From NCBI GenBank assembly GCA_045128635.1, contig JBGVRS010000052.1, positions 1 through 64,000 on the forward strand: DNA of 64,000 bases, in the 5' to 3' direction. Source of the DNA: HGM12587 sp045128635 (GTDB taxonomy: Bacteria; Bacillota; Clostridia; Lachnospirales; Lachnospiraceae). This document shows positions 35,682 to 43,517 of this stretch, one piece after another; position 1 is the stretch's first letter; every line of letters starts with the position of its first letter. The position numbers were made by a program, and so were the translations under genes. Under the pieces are notes generated by a model. It ran no database searches and was not told the DNA's origin. It was given only the letters and a program-made list of their open reading frames with translations.

Positions 35682-36653
35682 TTAAAATCCTCCTAATTTC
35701 TTTTTGAGACGAATATCGCTTCCGGAAAGTTTTAACATTTTATAATTTGAAATGATACGGGAAGCGGTTCGTTCAGTGTAAGTTGTTAATATTTCTTCTG
35801 GTGACAGGTTTGTAGAAATCAATGTAGATTTCTTACGTAAGATTCGTTCGTTAATTACGAGGAAAAATCCTGCCATCGTAAAACTGTTTGCTAGTTCAGT
35901 ACCTAAATCATCAATGATGAGAAGGTCACTTTCAAAAATGTGTGGATACTGCTTTGCAACGGATTCTTCTTTTGACATGTTACCTGAAAATGAGTTTTTC
36001 GCCATCAGGTCAAAAAGCTGGAATGCGGACAAATATAAAACGCTGTGTCCCTGATCCAGGAGTTCCTTTGCAATACAGTTGGAAAGAAAAGTCTTTCCAA
36101 TACCTACAGTACCACATAATAATATGTTTTCAAAGGTTTTGTCAAAGTTTTCTGTAAAATTTTTGCAGGTTTCAATCGCTACCTGCATTTTTTCCATATT
36201 TTCAACGTCGTAATATTTATAGGAAAGGGTAGAAAAGTTCTCTTCCTTTAAGATTTCCCGTAAATTAGACTGCTGATACATTTCGTCAATGATGCGCTGC
36301 TTAAAGCAGTGGCATTTCTCGTTTTCGATATAACCGGTATCCTGACAGTCAGGACAGCGGTACTGCATCTGAAGCATTTCCGGCGCAATGCGGCAGCATT
36401 TTAACAACGCTTCTTTTTCCATGCGAAGGTCTGACAATTTCTGACGATATTCGCCAAAGCTCATTGCCCCTTCTTTTGTAAAGGAAGCGGCAAATTTTTC
36501 AGCGAGGTCAGAAATCTGTTCATCAATTTCCTTGATTTCCGGGAATCTGTCATAAACTTCCTGGGTACGTGCATTCAGAGCATGCATGTTTTCAAGACGC
36601 TGATTGTCGTATTCTCGCATAATGGAATCATAATGTGCTGATGAGAGATTCAC
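35682..36653 (-). CDS. DnaC/DnaI-like replicative helicase loader
   Basis: A 323-residue AAA+ protein. The N-terminal 100 residues form a charged coiled coil, followed by a zinc-type site CPDCQDTGY...CHC (about 114-131), as in DnaI. Walker A is CGTVGIGKTFLSN, Walker B LLIIDDLGTE, and an arginine-finger region TERTASRII follows. The start is GTG 36653 with AGGAGG about 11 nt upstream. The pairing with dnaD supports a primosome role. Confidence 0.9.
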   Translation of the reverse strand: MNLSSAHYDSIMREYDNQRLENMHALNARTQEVYDRFPEIKEIDEQISDLAEKFAASFTKEGAMSFGEYRQKLSDLRMEKEALLKCCRIAPEMLQMQYRCPDCQDTGYIENEKCHCFKQRIIDEMYQQSNLREILKEENFSTLSYKYYDVENMEKMQVAIETCKNFTENFDKTFENILLCGTVGIGKTFLSNCIAKELLDQGHSVLYLSAFQLFDLMAKNSFSGNMSKEESVAKQYPHIFESDLLIIDDLGTELANSFTMAGFFLVINERILRKKSTLISTNLSPEEILTTYTERTASRIISNYKMLKLSGSDIRLKKKLGGF

Positions 36654-36668
36654 GGTCTAAGTTTCCTC

Positions 36669-37628
36669 CTATTGGTTAATGAAAAATTTATCTAATTCGT
36701 TTGGATCGTATTTGTGCTGTTCAAAGTTATGGAATCTTGTAGTGAACGGCTTGTCCTGTTTTGGCTGAGGATTTTCAGCTGTTTTGGATTTGTGTTCTGC
36801 AGTCAGCTTGTCCACATCAGACAGGTGGTGTATTCCTGCATTTTTCCATGCTTTTAAGATTCCATCCACATATTCGAAGCTTGGCTTATGTATCTTCATG
36901 ATGGTACGATTACAAGCTTCCAAGATAATATCAATTGTAAAACCATATTCCTTCATCCATCGATTTACAAAAGCAACTTCAGTTGGAAGCGGTTCATGGT
37001 TATTGATTCCAAGTGCTTTTAATACAAGATAACATTCCTTTGCAAAAGGCTTGGAATCTAATTTGGCATCTTCGACTGTTTTAATGCCTTTCTTGTGCCA
37101 TTCCAAAGCAACAGTTTCCATATAACGAAGACTCTTCTTGTTTTTTGACACACTGTATTCTACAAGATACTCAATTAAATCTGTAGAGAACTGTAACTGA
37201 TCATAGAAATAAAGAAGAGTTTCTATGTCGGTTCTTGTCAGCTGTTTTCCCATATATTGTTCGCAAACAAAGAGCAGCTGTTTGATTTCTGTATGTTCTT
37301 TAAATGCTTTTGTCTCTGCAGCAGAATAGCTGTGTTTTTCAGGAGCAGCAACTGTTGTTTCAGACTGCGTCTGAACTGTTTCTTCAAATGTTAACAGTCC
37401 TTTGCTTTCCCAATATTTTAAAGCACGTTTTACATCATTTTCTGTACACTGGAAAATATCTGCTAATGTCGAAATAGAAGGCACTTTGTCACTTTTTGCG
37501 CAGTGAAGTATGTAAAGATAAATCTTTACGTAGTCCCCATTCGCCATTGGCATGTAGTTTTTTATAAAGTCATCCGGTATCACCGTTACAGGAATATACC
37601 CGGCTGTTGTCATTTTAAAATCTGCCAT
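36669..37628 (-). CDS. dnaD: DnaD-domain replication initiation protein
   Basis: A 319-residue protein. The N-terminal winged helix (YVKIYLYILHCAKSDKVPSI, then ALKYWESKGLLTFE) and the C-terminal DDBH2 domain (about 200-270, VAFVNRWMKEYGFTIDIILEA) match DnaD proteins that remodel origin DNA and help load helicase. A degenerate repeat of the DnaD-type domain precedes it (about 110-170). GGGGGAGG lies before the ATG. It is the first gene of its operon, downstream of a DnaA-box element. Confidence 0.9.
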   Translation of the reverse strand: MADFKMTTAGYIPVTVIPDDFIKNYMPMANGDYVKIYLYILHCAKSDKVPSISTLADIFQCTENDVKRALKYWESKGLLTFEETVQTQSETTVAAPEKHSYSAAETKAFKEHTEIKQLLFVCEQYMGKQLTRTDIETLLYFYDQLQFSTDLIEYLVEYSVSKNKKSLRYMETVALEWHKKGIKTVEDAKLDSKPFAKECYLVLKALGINNHEPLPTEVAFVNRWMKEYGFTIDIILEACNRTIMKIHKPSFEYVDGILKAWKNAGIHHLSDVDKLTAEHKSKTAENPQPKQDKPFTTRFHNFEQHKYDPNELDKFFINQ

Positions 37629-37657
37629 AATGCCTCCCCCTAAGCTTTAGCATTGCA

Positions 37658-37686
37658 ATTATAGCACAATCAAAAATGCTTTGGAA
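37658..37686 (-). promoter_or_regulatory. Predicted promoter for dnaD-dnaI-prs
   Basis: Read leftward: -10 TATAAT (37663-37658), 17-bp spacer, weak -35 TTCCAA (37686-37681). The DnaA boxes begin 30 bp upstream of the -35. Confidence 0.5.
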
Positions 37687-37715
37687 TAACAACTTCATCC
37701 ACTGTTTCCACAAAA

Positions 37716-37772
37716 TTATCCACATATCAACATGGATAAAATTCCCTGATGATATGTGGATAATGTGGATAA
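37716..37772. promoter_or_regulatory. DnaA-box element
   Basis: Three perfect TTATCCACA boxes: 37716-37724 on the plus strand, and 37755-37763 and 37764-37772 on the minus strand, the last two abutting. The first two lie inside a perfect 14-bp inverted repeat (37716-37729 / 37750-37763) with a 20-nt centre. The element is directly after murC and upstream of the dnaD promoter. Confidence 0.8.
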
Positions 37773-39152
37773 TTATGCGTTAAGTAAGTTTTCCCCAATG
37801 TTTACAACGTCTCCGGCACCCATAGTTATCAACAGATCCCCGTGGATACAATGTGATTTTAAAAATTCCTGAATTTCGTCGAAACTTGGTAAATAGTAGC
37901 AGTCAGCGCCAAGGCTTGAAATTTCTTTCGCAAGAAGTTCAGAACTAACTCCCAAAGTGTCAGTTTCGCGAGCTGCATAAATGTCTGCAAGGACTATATG
38001 ATCAGCCACTGATAAGCTTTCCGCAAATTCTTTGAAAAATGCTTTGGTACGTGTATAGGTATGTGGCTGGAATACACACCAGATTTCTCTGTGTGGATAA
38101 TTTTTTGCGGCTTCCAGAGTGGTGCGGATTTCTGTCGGATGATGTGCATAATCGTCGATAATTGTCACACCATTTAAATTACCTTTGTACTGGAAACGAC
38201 GGTTTGCGCCGCTAAAGCCTAAAAGACCGGCCTGAATCTGTTCCATGGAAATACCAAGCTTACGTGCAGCCGCAATGACTGCCAGTGCGTTGGATACGTT
38301 GTGCTGTCCCGGAACGCTTAATACGATATGACCAAGATTTACGCTATGGTGCATCACATCAAATTCACCATAACCCTGTTCGTTAAAGTGAATATTTTCT
38401 GCATGATAAGTACAAGAGGAATCCATACCGTAAGTTACGACCTTACATTCTAATCCTTCGGTTACTTTCTCATAATCTTTAATTTCTTTGTTGATAATAA
38501 GAACTCCATCCTTTTGAAGTTTTTTAGCAAAAAGTCTAAAGGAATTCATAATATCATCTAAATCCTTAAAGAAGTCCATGTGATCTTCTTCGATATTTAA
38601 AATAATGCTCATTGTCGGATAGAAAGACAAAAAGCTGTTGGTATATTCGCATGCTTCGGTAATGAAGGTTTCGGATTTGCCAACGCGAATATTTCCGCCG
38701 ATTGCTTCCAAAATACCGCCAACAGAAATGGTTGGGTCAGCGTCTGCTGCCAAAAGAACCGATGAGAACATGGAAGTGGTTGTTGTTTTTCCATGAGTTC
38801 CGGATACTGCAATGGCAGTTCTATAGTTTTTCATGATCTGTCCGAGAAGTTCTGCTCTGGTAAGCATTGGTAGTTCTAATTCCACGCAGCGCGCAAATTC
38901 CGGATTATCCGGGTGAATGGCTGCGGTATATACCACGCAGTCATAATCTGCAGAAATGTTTTCTGCACACTGTCCGTAAAATACTTTTGCACCTCGTTCT
39001 TCTAGCTGCTTTGTCAGTGCTGAAGGTTTGGTATCAGAGCCGGAGATTGTAAAACCGGCACCTAAAAGGATTTCTGCGAGACCGCTCATGCTGATGCCGC
39101 CAATTCCTATAAAATGAATATGTTCAGGTTTGTTAAAATCTATTTTGTACAT
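37773..39152 (-). CDS. murC: UDP-N-acetylmuramate--L-alanine ligase
   Basis: Adds L-Ala to UDP-MurNAc in peptidoglycan synthesis. The 459-residue protein has the N-terminal IHFIGIGGISMSGLAEIL, the P-loop VSGTHGKTTTTSM, EACEYTNSFLSFYP, and the C-terminal IDDYAHHPTEI. AAAGGTGG lies before the ATG. Its own promoter lies upstream, and no terminator is visible before the DnaA-box region, so it may read into dnaD. Confidence 0.97.
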   Translation of the reverse strand: MYKIDFNKPEHIHFIGIGGISMSGLAEILLGAGFTISGSDTKPSALTKQLEERGAKVFYGQCAENISADYDCVVYTAAIHPDNPEFARCVELELPMLTRAELLGQIMKNYRTAIAVSGTHGKTTTTSMFSSVLLAADADPTISVGGILEAIGGNIRVGKSETFITEACEYTNSFLSFYPTMSIILNIEEDHMDFFKDLDDIMNSFRLFAKKLQKDGVLIINKEIKDYEKVTEGLECKVVTYGMDSSCTYHAENIHFNEQGYGEFDVMHHSVNLGHIVLSVPGQHNVSNALAVIAAARKLGISMEQIQAGLLGFSGANRRFQYKGNLNGVTIIDDYAHHPTEIRTTLEAAKNYPHREIWCVFQPHTYTRTKAFFKEFAESLSVADHIVLADIYAARETDTLGVSSELLAKEISSLGADCYYLPSFDEIQEFLKSHCIHGDLLITMGAGDVVNIGENLLNA

Positions 39153-39186
39153 AAATGTCCACCTTTAATGAAGAATTTCTAGATAA

Positions 39187-39215
39187 ATTATACTCTGAAA
39201 GCTATACTTTTTCAA
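39187..39215 (-). promoter_or_regulatory. Predicted sigma-A promoter for murC
   Basis: Read leftward: -35 TTGAAA (39215-39210), 17-bp spacer, perfect -10 TATAAT (39192-39187). Confidence 0.7.
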
Positions 39216-39224
39216 ACCATATTA

Positions 39225-39233
39225 TGATATAAT
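39225..39233 (+). promoter_or_regulatory. Extended -10 promoter for glgCD
   Basis: TGATATAAT, a TGn-extended perfect -10, about 63 nt before the glgC start; the -35 is weak. Confidence 0.5.
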
Positions 39234-39296
39234 AAATTATTAAATTTATGCGGAAATAAAACCGCCAGCCATTTCTAAACTAGAGAGGTGACTTAC

Positions 39297-40571
39297 GTGA
39301 TAAAAAAAGAAATGATTGCAATGCTTCTGGCAGGAGGACAGGGCAGCCGCCTTGGGGTATTGACTGCAAAAGTGGCAAAACCGGCAGTGTCATTTGGTGC
39401 GAAATATCGTATCATTGACTTCCCGCTGAGTAACTGTATCAACTCGGGAATCGATACAGTTGGCGTTTTAACTCAGTACCAGCCACTGCGTTTGAATACT
39501 CATATCGGTATCGGAATGCCATGGGATCTTGACAGAAACAATGGTGGTGTAACGGTGCTTCCACCATATGAAAAAAGTACGAATAGTGAATGGTATACAG
39601 GAACGGCAAATGCCATTTATCAGAACATCGACTACATCGATACCTACAATCCTGAATACGTTCTGATTCTCTCAGGGGATCACATTTATAAAATGGATTA
39701 TGAACTGATGCTTGACTTCCATAAAGAAAATGGCGCAGATGTAACAATTGCAGCGATGCCGGTTCCGATGGAAGAAGCCAGTCGTTTTGGAATTGTAATT
39801 ACTGATGATAACAATCAGATCACAGAGTTTGAAGAAAAACCGGAACATCCAAGAAGTAATTTGGCTTCTATGGGAATTTATATTTTCAGCTGGCCGGTGC
39901 TTCGACAGGCGTTAATCGATAAAAAAGAACAGCCGGGATGTGATTTTGGAAAGCATATTATTCCATATTGTTTTGAAAACGGAAATCCAATGTATGCGTA
40001 TGAATTTAACGGCTACTGGAAAGATGTTGGAACATTAGGTTCTTACTGGGAAGCAAATATGGAACTGATAGACATTATTCCGGAGTTTAACCTTTACGAA
40101 GAATTCTGGAAAATCTATACAAAGAGTGATGCCATTGCGCCAGAATATATTTCTGCGGATGCAAAGATTACACGCAGTCTGATCAGCGGTGCATCGACCA
40201 TTTGCGGAGATGTCAGCGGTTCGGTCATAGGTTCCGGTGTTACCATTGAAGAAGGTGCGATTGTTCGTGATTCTATTATTATGAAGGGTACGACCATTGG
40301 TAAAGGGGCAGTGATTGAAAAGGCAATTATTGCAGAAGATGTTGAAGTAGGCGAAAATGTTGTCATGGGTATTGGCGAAGAGGTACCAAATCAGCTTCAG
40401 CCAAAAATCTATTCTTTCGGTCTTGTGACCATTGGAGAAGATTCTTATATCCCGCCAAATGTAAAGATTGGGAAAAATACAGCAATCTCAGGAAATACCA
40501 CTCCGGAAGATTATCCAAATGGTATTTTGGAGAGCGGCAAATCTATTATTAAGGCAGGTGACAGAGTATGA
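39297..40571 (+). CDS. glgC: Glucose-1-phosphate adenylyltransferase
   Basis: Makes ADP-glucose for glycogen. The 424-residue catalytic subunit has AMLLAGGQGSRLGVLT, KPAVSFGAKYRIIDFPLSNC, and a C-terminal left-handed beta helix (GTTIGKGAVIEKAIIAEDVEVG). The GTG at 39288 overlaps AGAGAGGTG; the GTG at 39297 gives an N terminus like Bacillus GlgC. It overlaps glgD by 4 bp. Confidence 0.95.
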   Translation: MIKKEMIAMLLAGGQGSRLGVLTAKVAKPAVSFGAKYRIIDFPLSNCINSGIDTVGVLTQYQPLRLNTHIGIGMPWDLDRNNGGVTVLPPYEKSTNSEWYTGTANAIYQNIDYIDTYNPEYVLILSGDHIYKMDYELMLDFHKENGADVTIAAMPVPMEEASRFGIVITDDNNQITEFEEKPEHPRSNLASMGIYIFSWPVLRQALIDKKEQPGCDFGKHIIPYCFENGNPMYAYEFNGYWKDVGTLGSYWEANMELIDIIPEFNLYEEFWKIYTKSDAIAPEYISADAKITRSLISGASTICGDVSGSVIGSGVTIEEGAIVRDSIIMKGTTIGKGAVIEKAIIAEDVEVGENVVMGIGEEVPNQLQPKIYSFGLVTIGEDSYIPPNVKIGKNTAISGNTTPEDYPNGILESGKSIIKAGDRV

Positions 40572-41686
40572 GAGCGATTGGTATGATCTTAGCGGGTGGT
40601 AATAACCACAGAATGAGAGAACTGTCAAACAAGCGTGCCGTAGCAGCCATGCCATTTGCAGGAAGCTATCGAAGCATTGACTTTGTCTTAAGTAATATGT
40701 CAAACTCCAAAATTAACAGGGTTGCAGTTCTGACACAATATAATTCCCGCTCTTTAAATGAACATTTAAATTCAGCAAAATGGTGGGATTTCGGAAGAAA
40801 GCAGGGAGGTCTTTACTTACTTGCTCCGACGATTACAGCAGAAAACAGCTCCTGGTATCGGGGAACGGCAGATTCCATTTACCAGAATCTGGACTGGTTA
40901 AGAGAATGTCATGAACCATATGTAGTTATTGCATCCGGGGACGGCATTTACAAACTGGATTATAACAAAGTATTGGAATATCATATCGAAAAGAAAGCGG
41001 ATATTACAGTTGTCTGCAAGGAGATGCCGGAAGATACGGATATCAGCCGCTTCGGTGTTGTAACAATGGACGAAGAAAACCGCATCATCGATATGGAAGA
41101 GAAACCATTGAGTGCTAAATCCAGAATGGTTTCCTGTGGAATTTACATTATCCGCAGAAGACAGCTCATTGAGCTGATTGAAAAGAGTGCAAAAGAAGGT
41201 CAATATAACTTTGTAACAGATATTTTGATCAGATATAAAAATGTAAAACGAATTTATGGTTATGAGATGGAGTCCTACTGGAACAACATCGCATCCGTTG
41301 AATCTTACTATCAGGCAAACATGGACTTTTTAAAACCGGATATCAGAAAACATTTCTTAAAAGATTATCCGACAATTTATTCAAAAGTGCATGATTTGCC
41401 ACCGGCAAAATACAATCCGGGTTCCGACGTTAGAAACGCGCTGATTGGAAGCGGTTCTATTATAAATGGAACAGTAGAAAATTCACTGCTGTTCAAAAAA
41501 GTTTTCATAGGCAACAACTGTGTTGTTAAAAATTCTATCATTATGGACGATGTATATTTAGGGGATAATACATACGTGGAAAACTGTGTGGTAGAAAGTG
41601 GTACAACCATTCGCGCAAATACAGTATATAAAGGGGAAGGCGAAATCAAGGTTGTTGTTGAAAACAGCGAAAGGTATCATATTTAA
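40568..41686 (+). CDS. glgD: Glucose-1-phosphate adenylyltransferase, GlgD subunit
   Basis: A 372-residue GlgC paralogue typical of Firmicutes. It keeps the fold (GMILAGGNNHRMRELSNKRA, SNMSNSKINRVAVLTQYN) but the glycine-rich loop differs from GlgC, as expected for a non-catalytic partner that raises GlgC activity. A beta-helix domain closes the protein. ATGA overlap with glgC indicates paired synthesis. Confidence 0.93.
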   Translation: MRAIGMILAGGNNHRMRELSNKRAVAAMPFAGSYRSIDFVLSNMSNSKINRVAVLTQYNSRSLNEHLNSAKWWDFGRKQGGLYLLAPTITAENSSWYRGTADSIYQNLDWLRECHEPYVVIASGDGIYKLDYNKVLEYHIEKKADITVVCKEMPEDTDISRFGVVTMDEENRIIDMEEKPLSAKSRMVSCGIYIIRRRQLIELIEKSAKEGQYNFVTDILIRYKNVKRIYGYEMESYWNNIASVESYYQANMDFLKPDIRKHFLKDYPTIYSKVHDLPPAKYNPGSDVRNALIGSGSIINGTVENSLLFKKVFIGNNCVVKNSIIMDDVYLGDNTYVENCVVESGTTIRANTVYKGEGEIKVVVENSERYHI

Positions 41687-41707
41687 ACTTTAGGGGGAAG
41701 GAAAGAT

Positions 41708-41989
41708 ATGCAGATTACGGATGTAAGAGTACGTAAAGTCGTAGCGAAAGAGGGGAAATTAAAAGCTGTTGTATCTATCACAATTGATGATGAGTTTGTG
41801 GTACACGACATTAAGGTCATTGAAGGGGAAAAGGGACTGTTCATTGCAATGCCAAGCAGAAAGGCAGCAGATGGAGAATATCGTGACACAGCACATCCAA
41901 TCAATTCTGAAACAAGGGAAAGGATGCAGAAGCTGATACTGGAAAAATACGAAGCAGCAATGCTGGAAGCTGCAGAAGAAACAGTATAG
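41708..41989 (+). CDS. spoVG: Septation/sporulation regulator SpoVG
   Basis: A 93-residue RNA/DNA-binding protein: MQITDVRVRKVV, SITIDDEFVVHDIKVIEG, LFIAMPSRK and YRDTAHPINSETRERM are the SpoVG signatures. It is full length, with GGGGGAAGG upstream. It lies 21 nt after glgD, possibly in the same transcript. Confidence 0.96.
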   Translation: MQITDVRVRKVVAKEGKLKAVVSITIDDEFVVHDIKVIEGEKGLFIAMPSRKAADGEYRDTAHPINSETRERMQKLILEKYEAAMLEAAEETV

Positions 41990-42000
41990 GAGACATCAAT

Positions 42001-42885
42001 ATGGCAATGCATATATTGGAAAATGAATATTTAAAAGTTATGGTAGCAGACGCCGGTGCAGAGTTAAGCAGCGTCTTTGATAAGGAAACAGATGAAGAAC
42101 GTATGTGGGATGCAGACCCGGCAGTATGGAATCGTCATGCACCGATTCTTTTTCCATTCGTTGGAAAAGTAATTGGCGGTGTATACCGCATTGGCGACAA
42201 AGAATATACCATGAAGACACAGCATGGATTTGCCCGCGACAAAGAATTTGAATGTGTAGCGGCAACTCAGTATTTTGTAACACATCGTCTTGTTTCGACA
42301 GAAGAAACAAAAGAAATCTATCCATATGATTTTGAACTTCTTGTAACACATTCTCTGGATGCTGAAAATCCAAGAATGCTCCGTATCGACTGGGAAGTAA
42401 AAAATAACGGAAATGATGTAATGTATTATTTCATCGGTGCGCATCCGGGATTTATGATTCCGGCAGGCGAAAAGAAGGAAGATTACTATATTGAATTCCC
42501 GGGAAGAGATGATCTGTCTTATATCAGTGTAAACTTAGACAGCGGATTTATTGCAGCTGATAAGGTGTTCAAATTAGAAACAGAAAATGGATTTATCAAA
42601 TACAATGATACCATTCCTGATACATGGATTTTCGACTTCCAGAATATCGAAACAGTGCGCATTGCAAGACCGGATAAAACACCAGCCATTACAATGAACT
42701 GTGGACAGTTCCCATTGTTGGCAGTATGGGCCAACCCGACAGGTTCTTTCATTTGTCTGGAACCATGGTTTGGAAGAAGCGACAATGATGGATTTACAGG
42801 AACGATTGATGAAAAAGTTGCTGTGGAAAAATTGGAAGCAGGGGCTTGCAAAAAGATTACACACACTGTAGAATTTCATAAGTAA
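42001..42885 (+). CDS. Aldose 1-epimerase family protein (LacX-like)
   Basis: A 294-residue galactose-mutarotase-fold protein. HAPILFPFVGKVIGG, TMKTQHGFARDKEF and YFIGAHPGFMIP hold the conserved Arg/His residues, and ICLEPWFGRSD carries the C-terminal acidic residue region. Proteins of this branch (LacX, YeaD-like) act on free sugars or hexose 6-phosphates; the substrate is not known. It lies 11 nt after spoVG. Confidence 0.88.
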   Translation: MAMHILENEYLKVMVADAGAELSSVFDKETDEERMWDADPAVWNRHAPILFPFVGKVIGGVYRIGDKEYTMKTQHGFARDKEFECVAATQYFVTHRLVSTEETKEIYPYDFELLVTHSLDAENPRMLRIDWEVKNNGNDVMYYFIGAHPGFMIPAGEKKEDYYIEFPGRDDLSYISVNLDSGFIAADKVFKLETENGFIKYNDTIPDTWIFDFQNIETVRIARPDKTPAITMNCGQFPLLAVWANPTGSFICLEPWFGRSDNDGFTGTIDEKVAVEKLEAGACKKITHTVEFHK

Positions 42886-42893
42886 CAAAGAAA

Positions 42894-42923
42894 AAAGGTA
42901 AAGCGGGCAACTGCTTTACCTTT
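42894..42923 (+). terminator. Hairpin after the epimerase gene
   Basis: AAAGGTAAAGC (42894-42904) pairs with GCTTTACCTTT (42913-42923). The T-run is short, so termination may be partial and pth-mfd may receive read-through. Confidence 0.6.
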
Positions 42924-42946
42924 GTGATTATATGAAAGAGGAAAAT

Positions 42947-43516
42947 ATGTATATTATTGCAGGACTTGGCAATCCAACAAAACAATATGAAAATACAAGA
43001 CATAATGCAGGCTTTTGTGTCATAGACTATTTATCGGAAAAGTATAATATTCCGGTAAAGCAGGCAGGCTATAAAGGACTTTATGGAAGCGGTTATATCG
43101 AAGGGCAGAAAGTTATTTTGTTAAAACCGCAGACATTTATGAATTTAAGCGGTGAATCTATTCGTGCATGTATGGATTTTTATAAAATTGATCCGGAAGA
43201 AGAATTGATCGTCATTTATGATGACATCTCACTGGCTCCGGGACAGCTTCGTGTAAGAGGAAAGGGAAGCGCCGGCGGACACAACGGAATCAAAAATATC
43301 ATTCTTCACACAGGCGGACAGAAATTCCCTCGTGTAAGAGTGGGTGTGGGCGAAAAGCCGGCGGAATATGACCTGGCAGATTATGTGCTGGGACATTTCT
43401 CCAAGGAAGATCAGAAACTGATGGATGAAGCGTTCAAAGAAGCAGGAGCGGCAGCAGTGGCAATTATGACAGAAGGCATTGATTCTGCCATGAATAAATT
43501 CAACGGAAAGAAATAA
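42947..43516 (+). CDS. pth: Peptidyl-tRNA hydrolase
   Basis: A 189-residue hydrolase that recycles peptidyl-tRNA. It has IIAGLGNPTKQYENTRHNAGF (catalytic His in RHNAGF), LLKPQTFMNLSG, YDDISLAPGQLRVR and GSAGGHNGIK. ATG 42947 is chosen because AGAGG lies 5 nt upstream; ATG 42932 lacks a site. mfd follows after a single base, a common Firmicute arrangement. Confidence 0.96.
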   Translation: MYIIAGLGNPTKQYENTRHNAGFCVIDYLSEKYNIPVKQAGYKGLYGSGYIEGQKVILLKPQTFMNLSGESIRACMDFYKIDPEEELIVIYDDISLAPGQLRVRGKGSAGGHNGIKNIILHTGGQKFPRVRVGVGEKPAEYDLADYVLGHFSKEDQKLMDEAFKEAGAAAVAIMTEGIDSAMNKFNGKK

Positions 43517-43517
43517 G

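Noticed and set aside
37716..37772. DnaA boxes as a chromosomal origin (oriC)
   Set aside because: dnaA, dnaN, recF or rpmH are not nearby, only three full boxes are present and there is no clear unwinding element; a regulatory or titration site is more likely.
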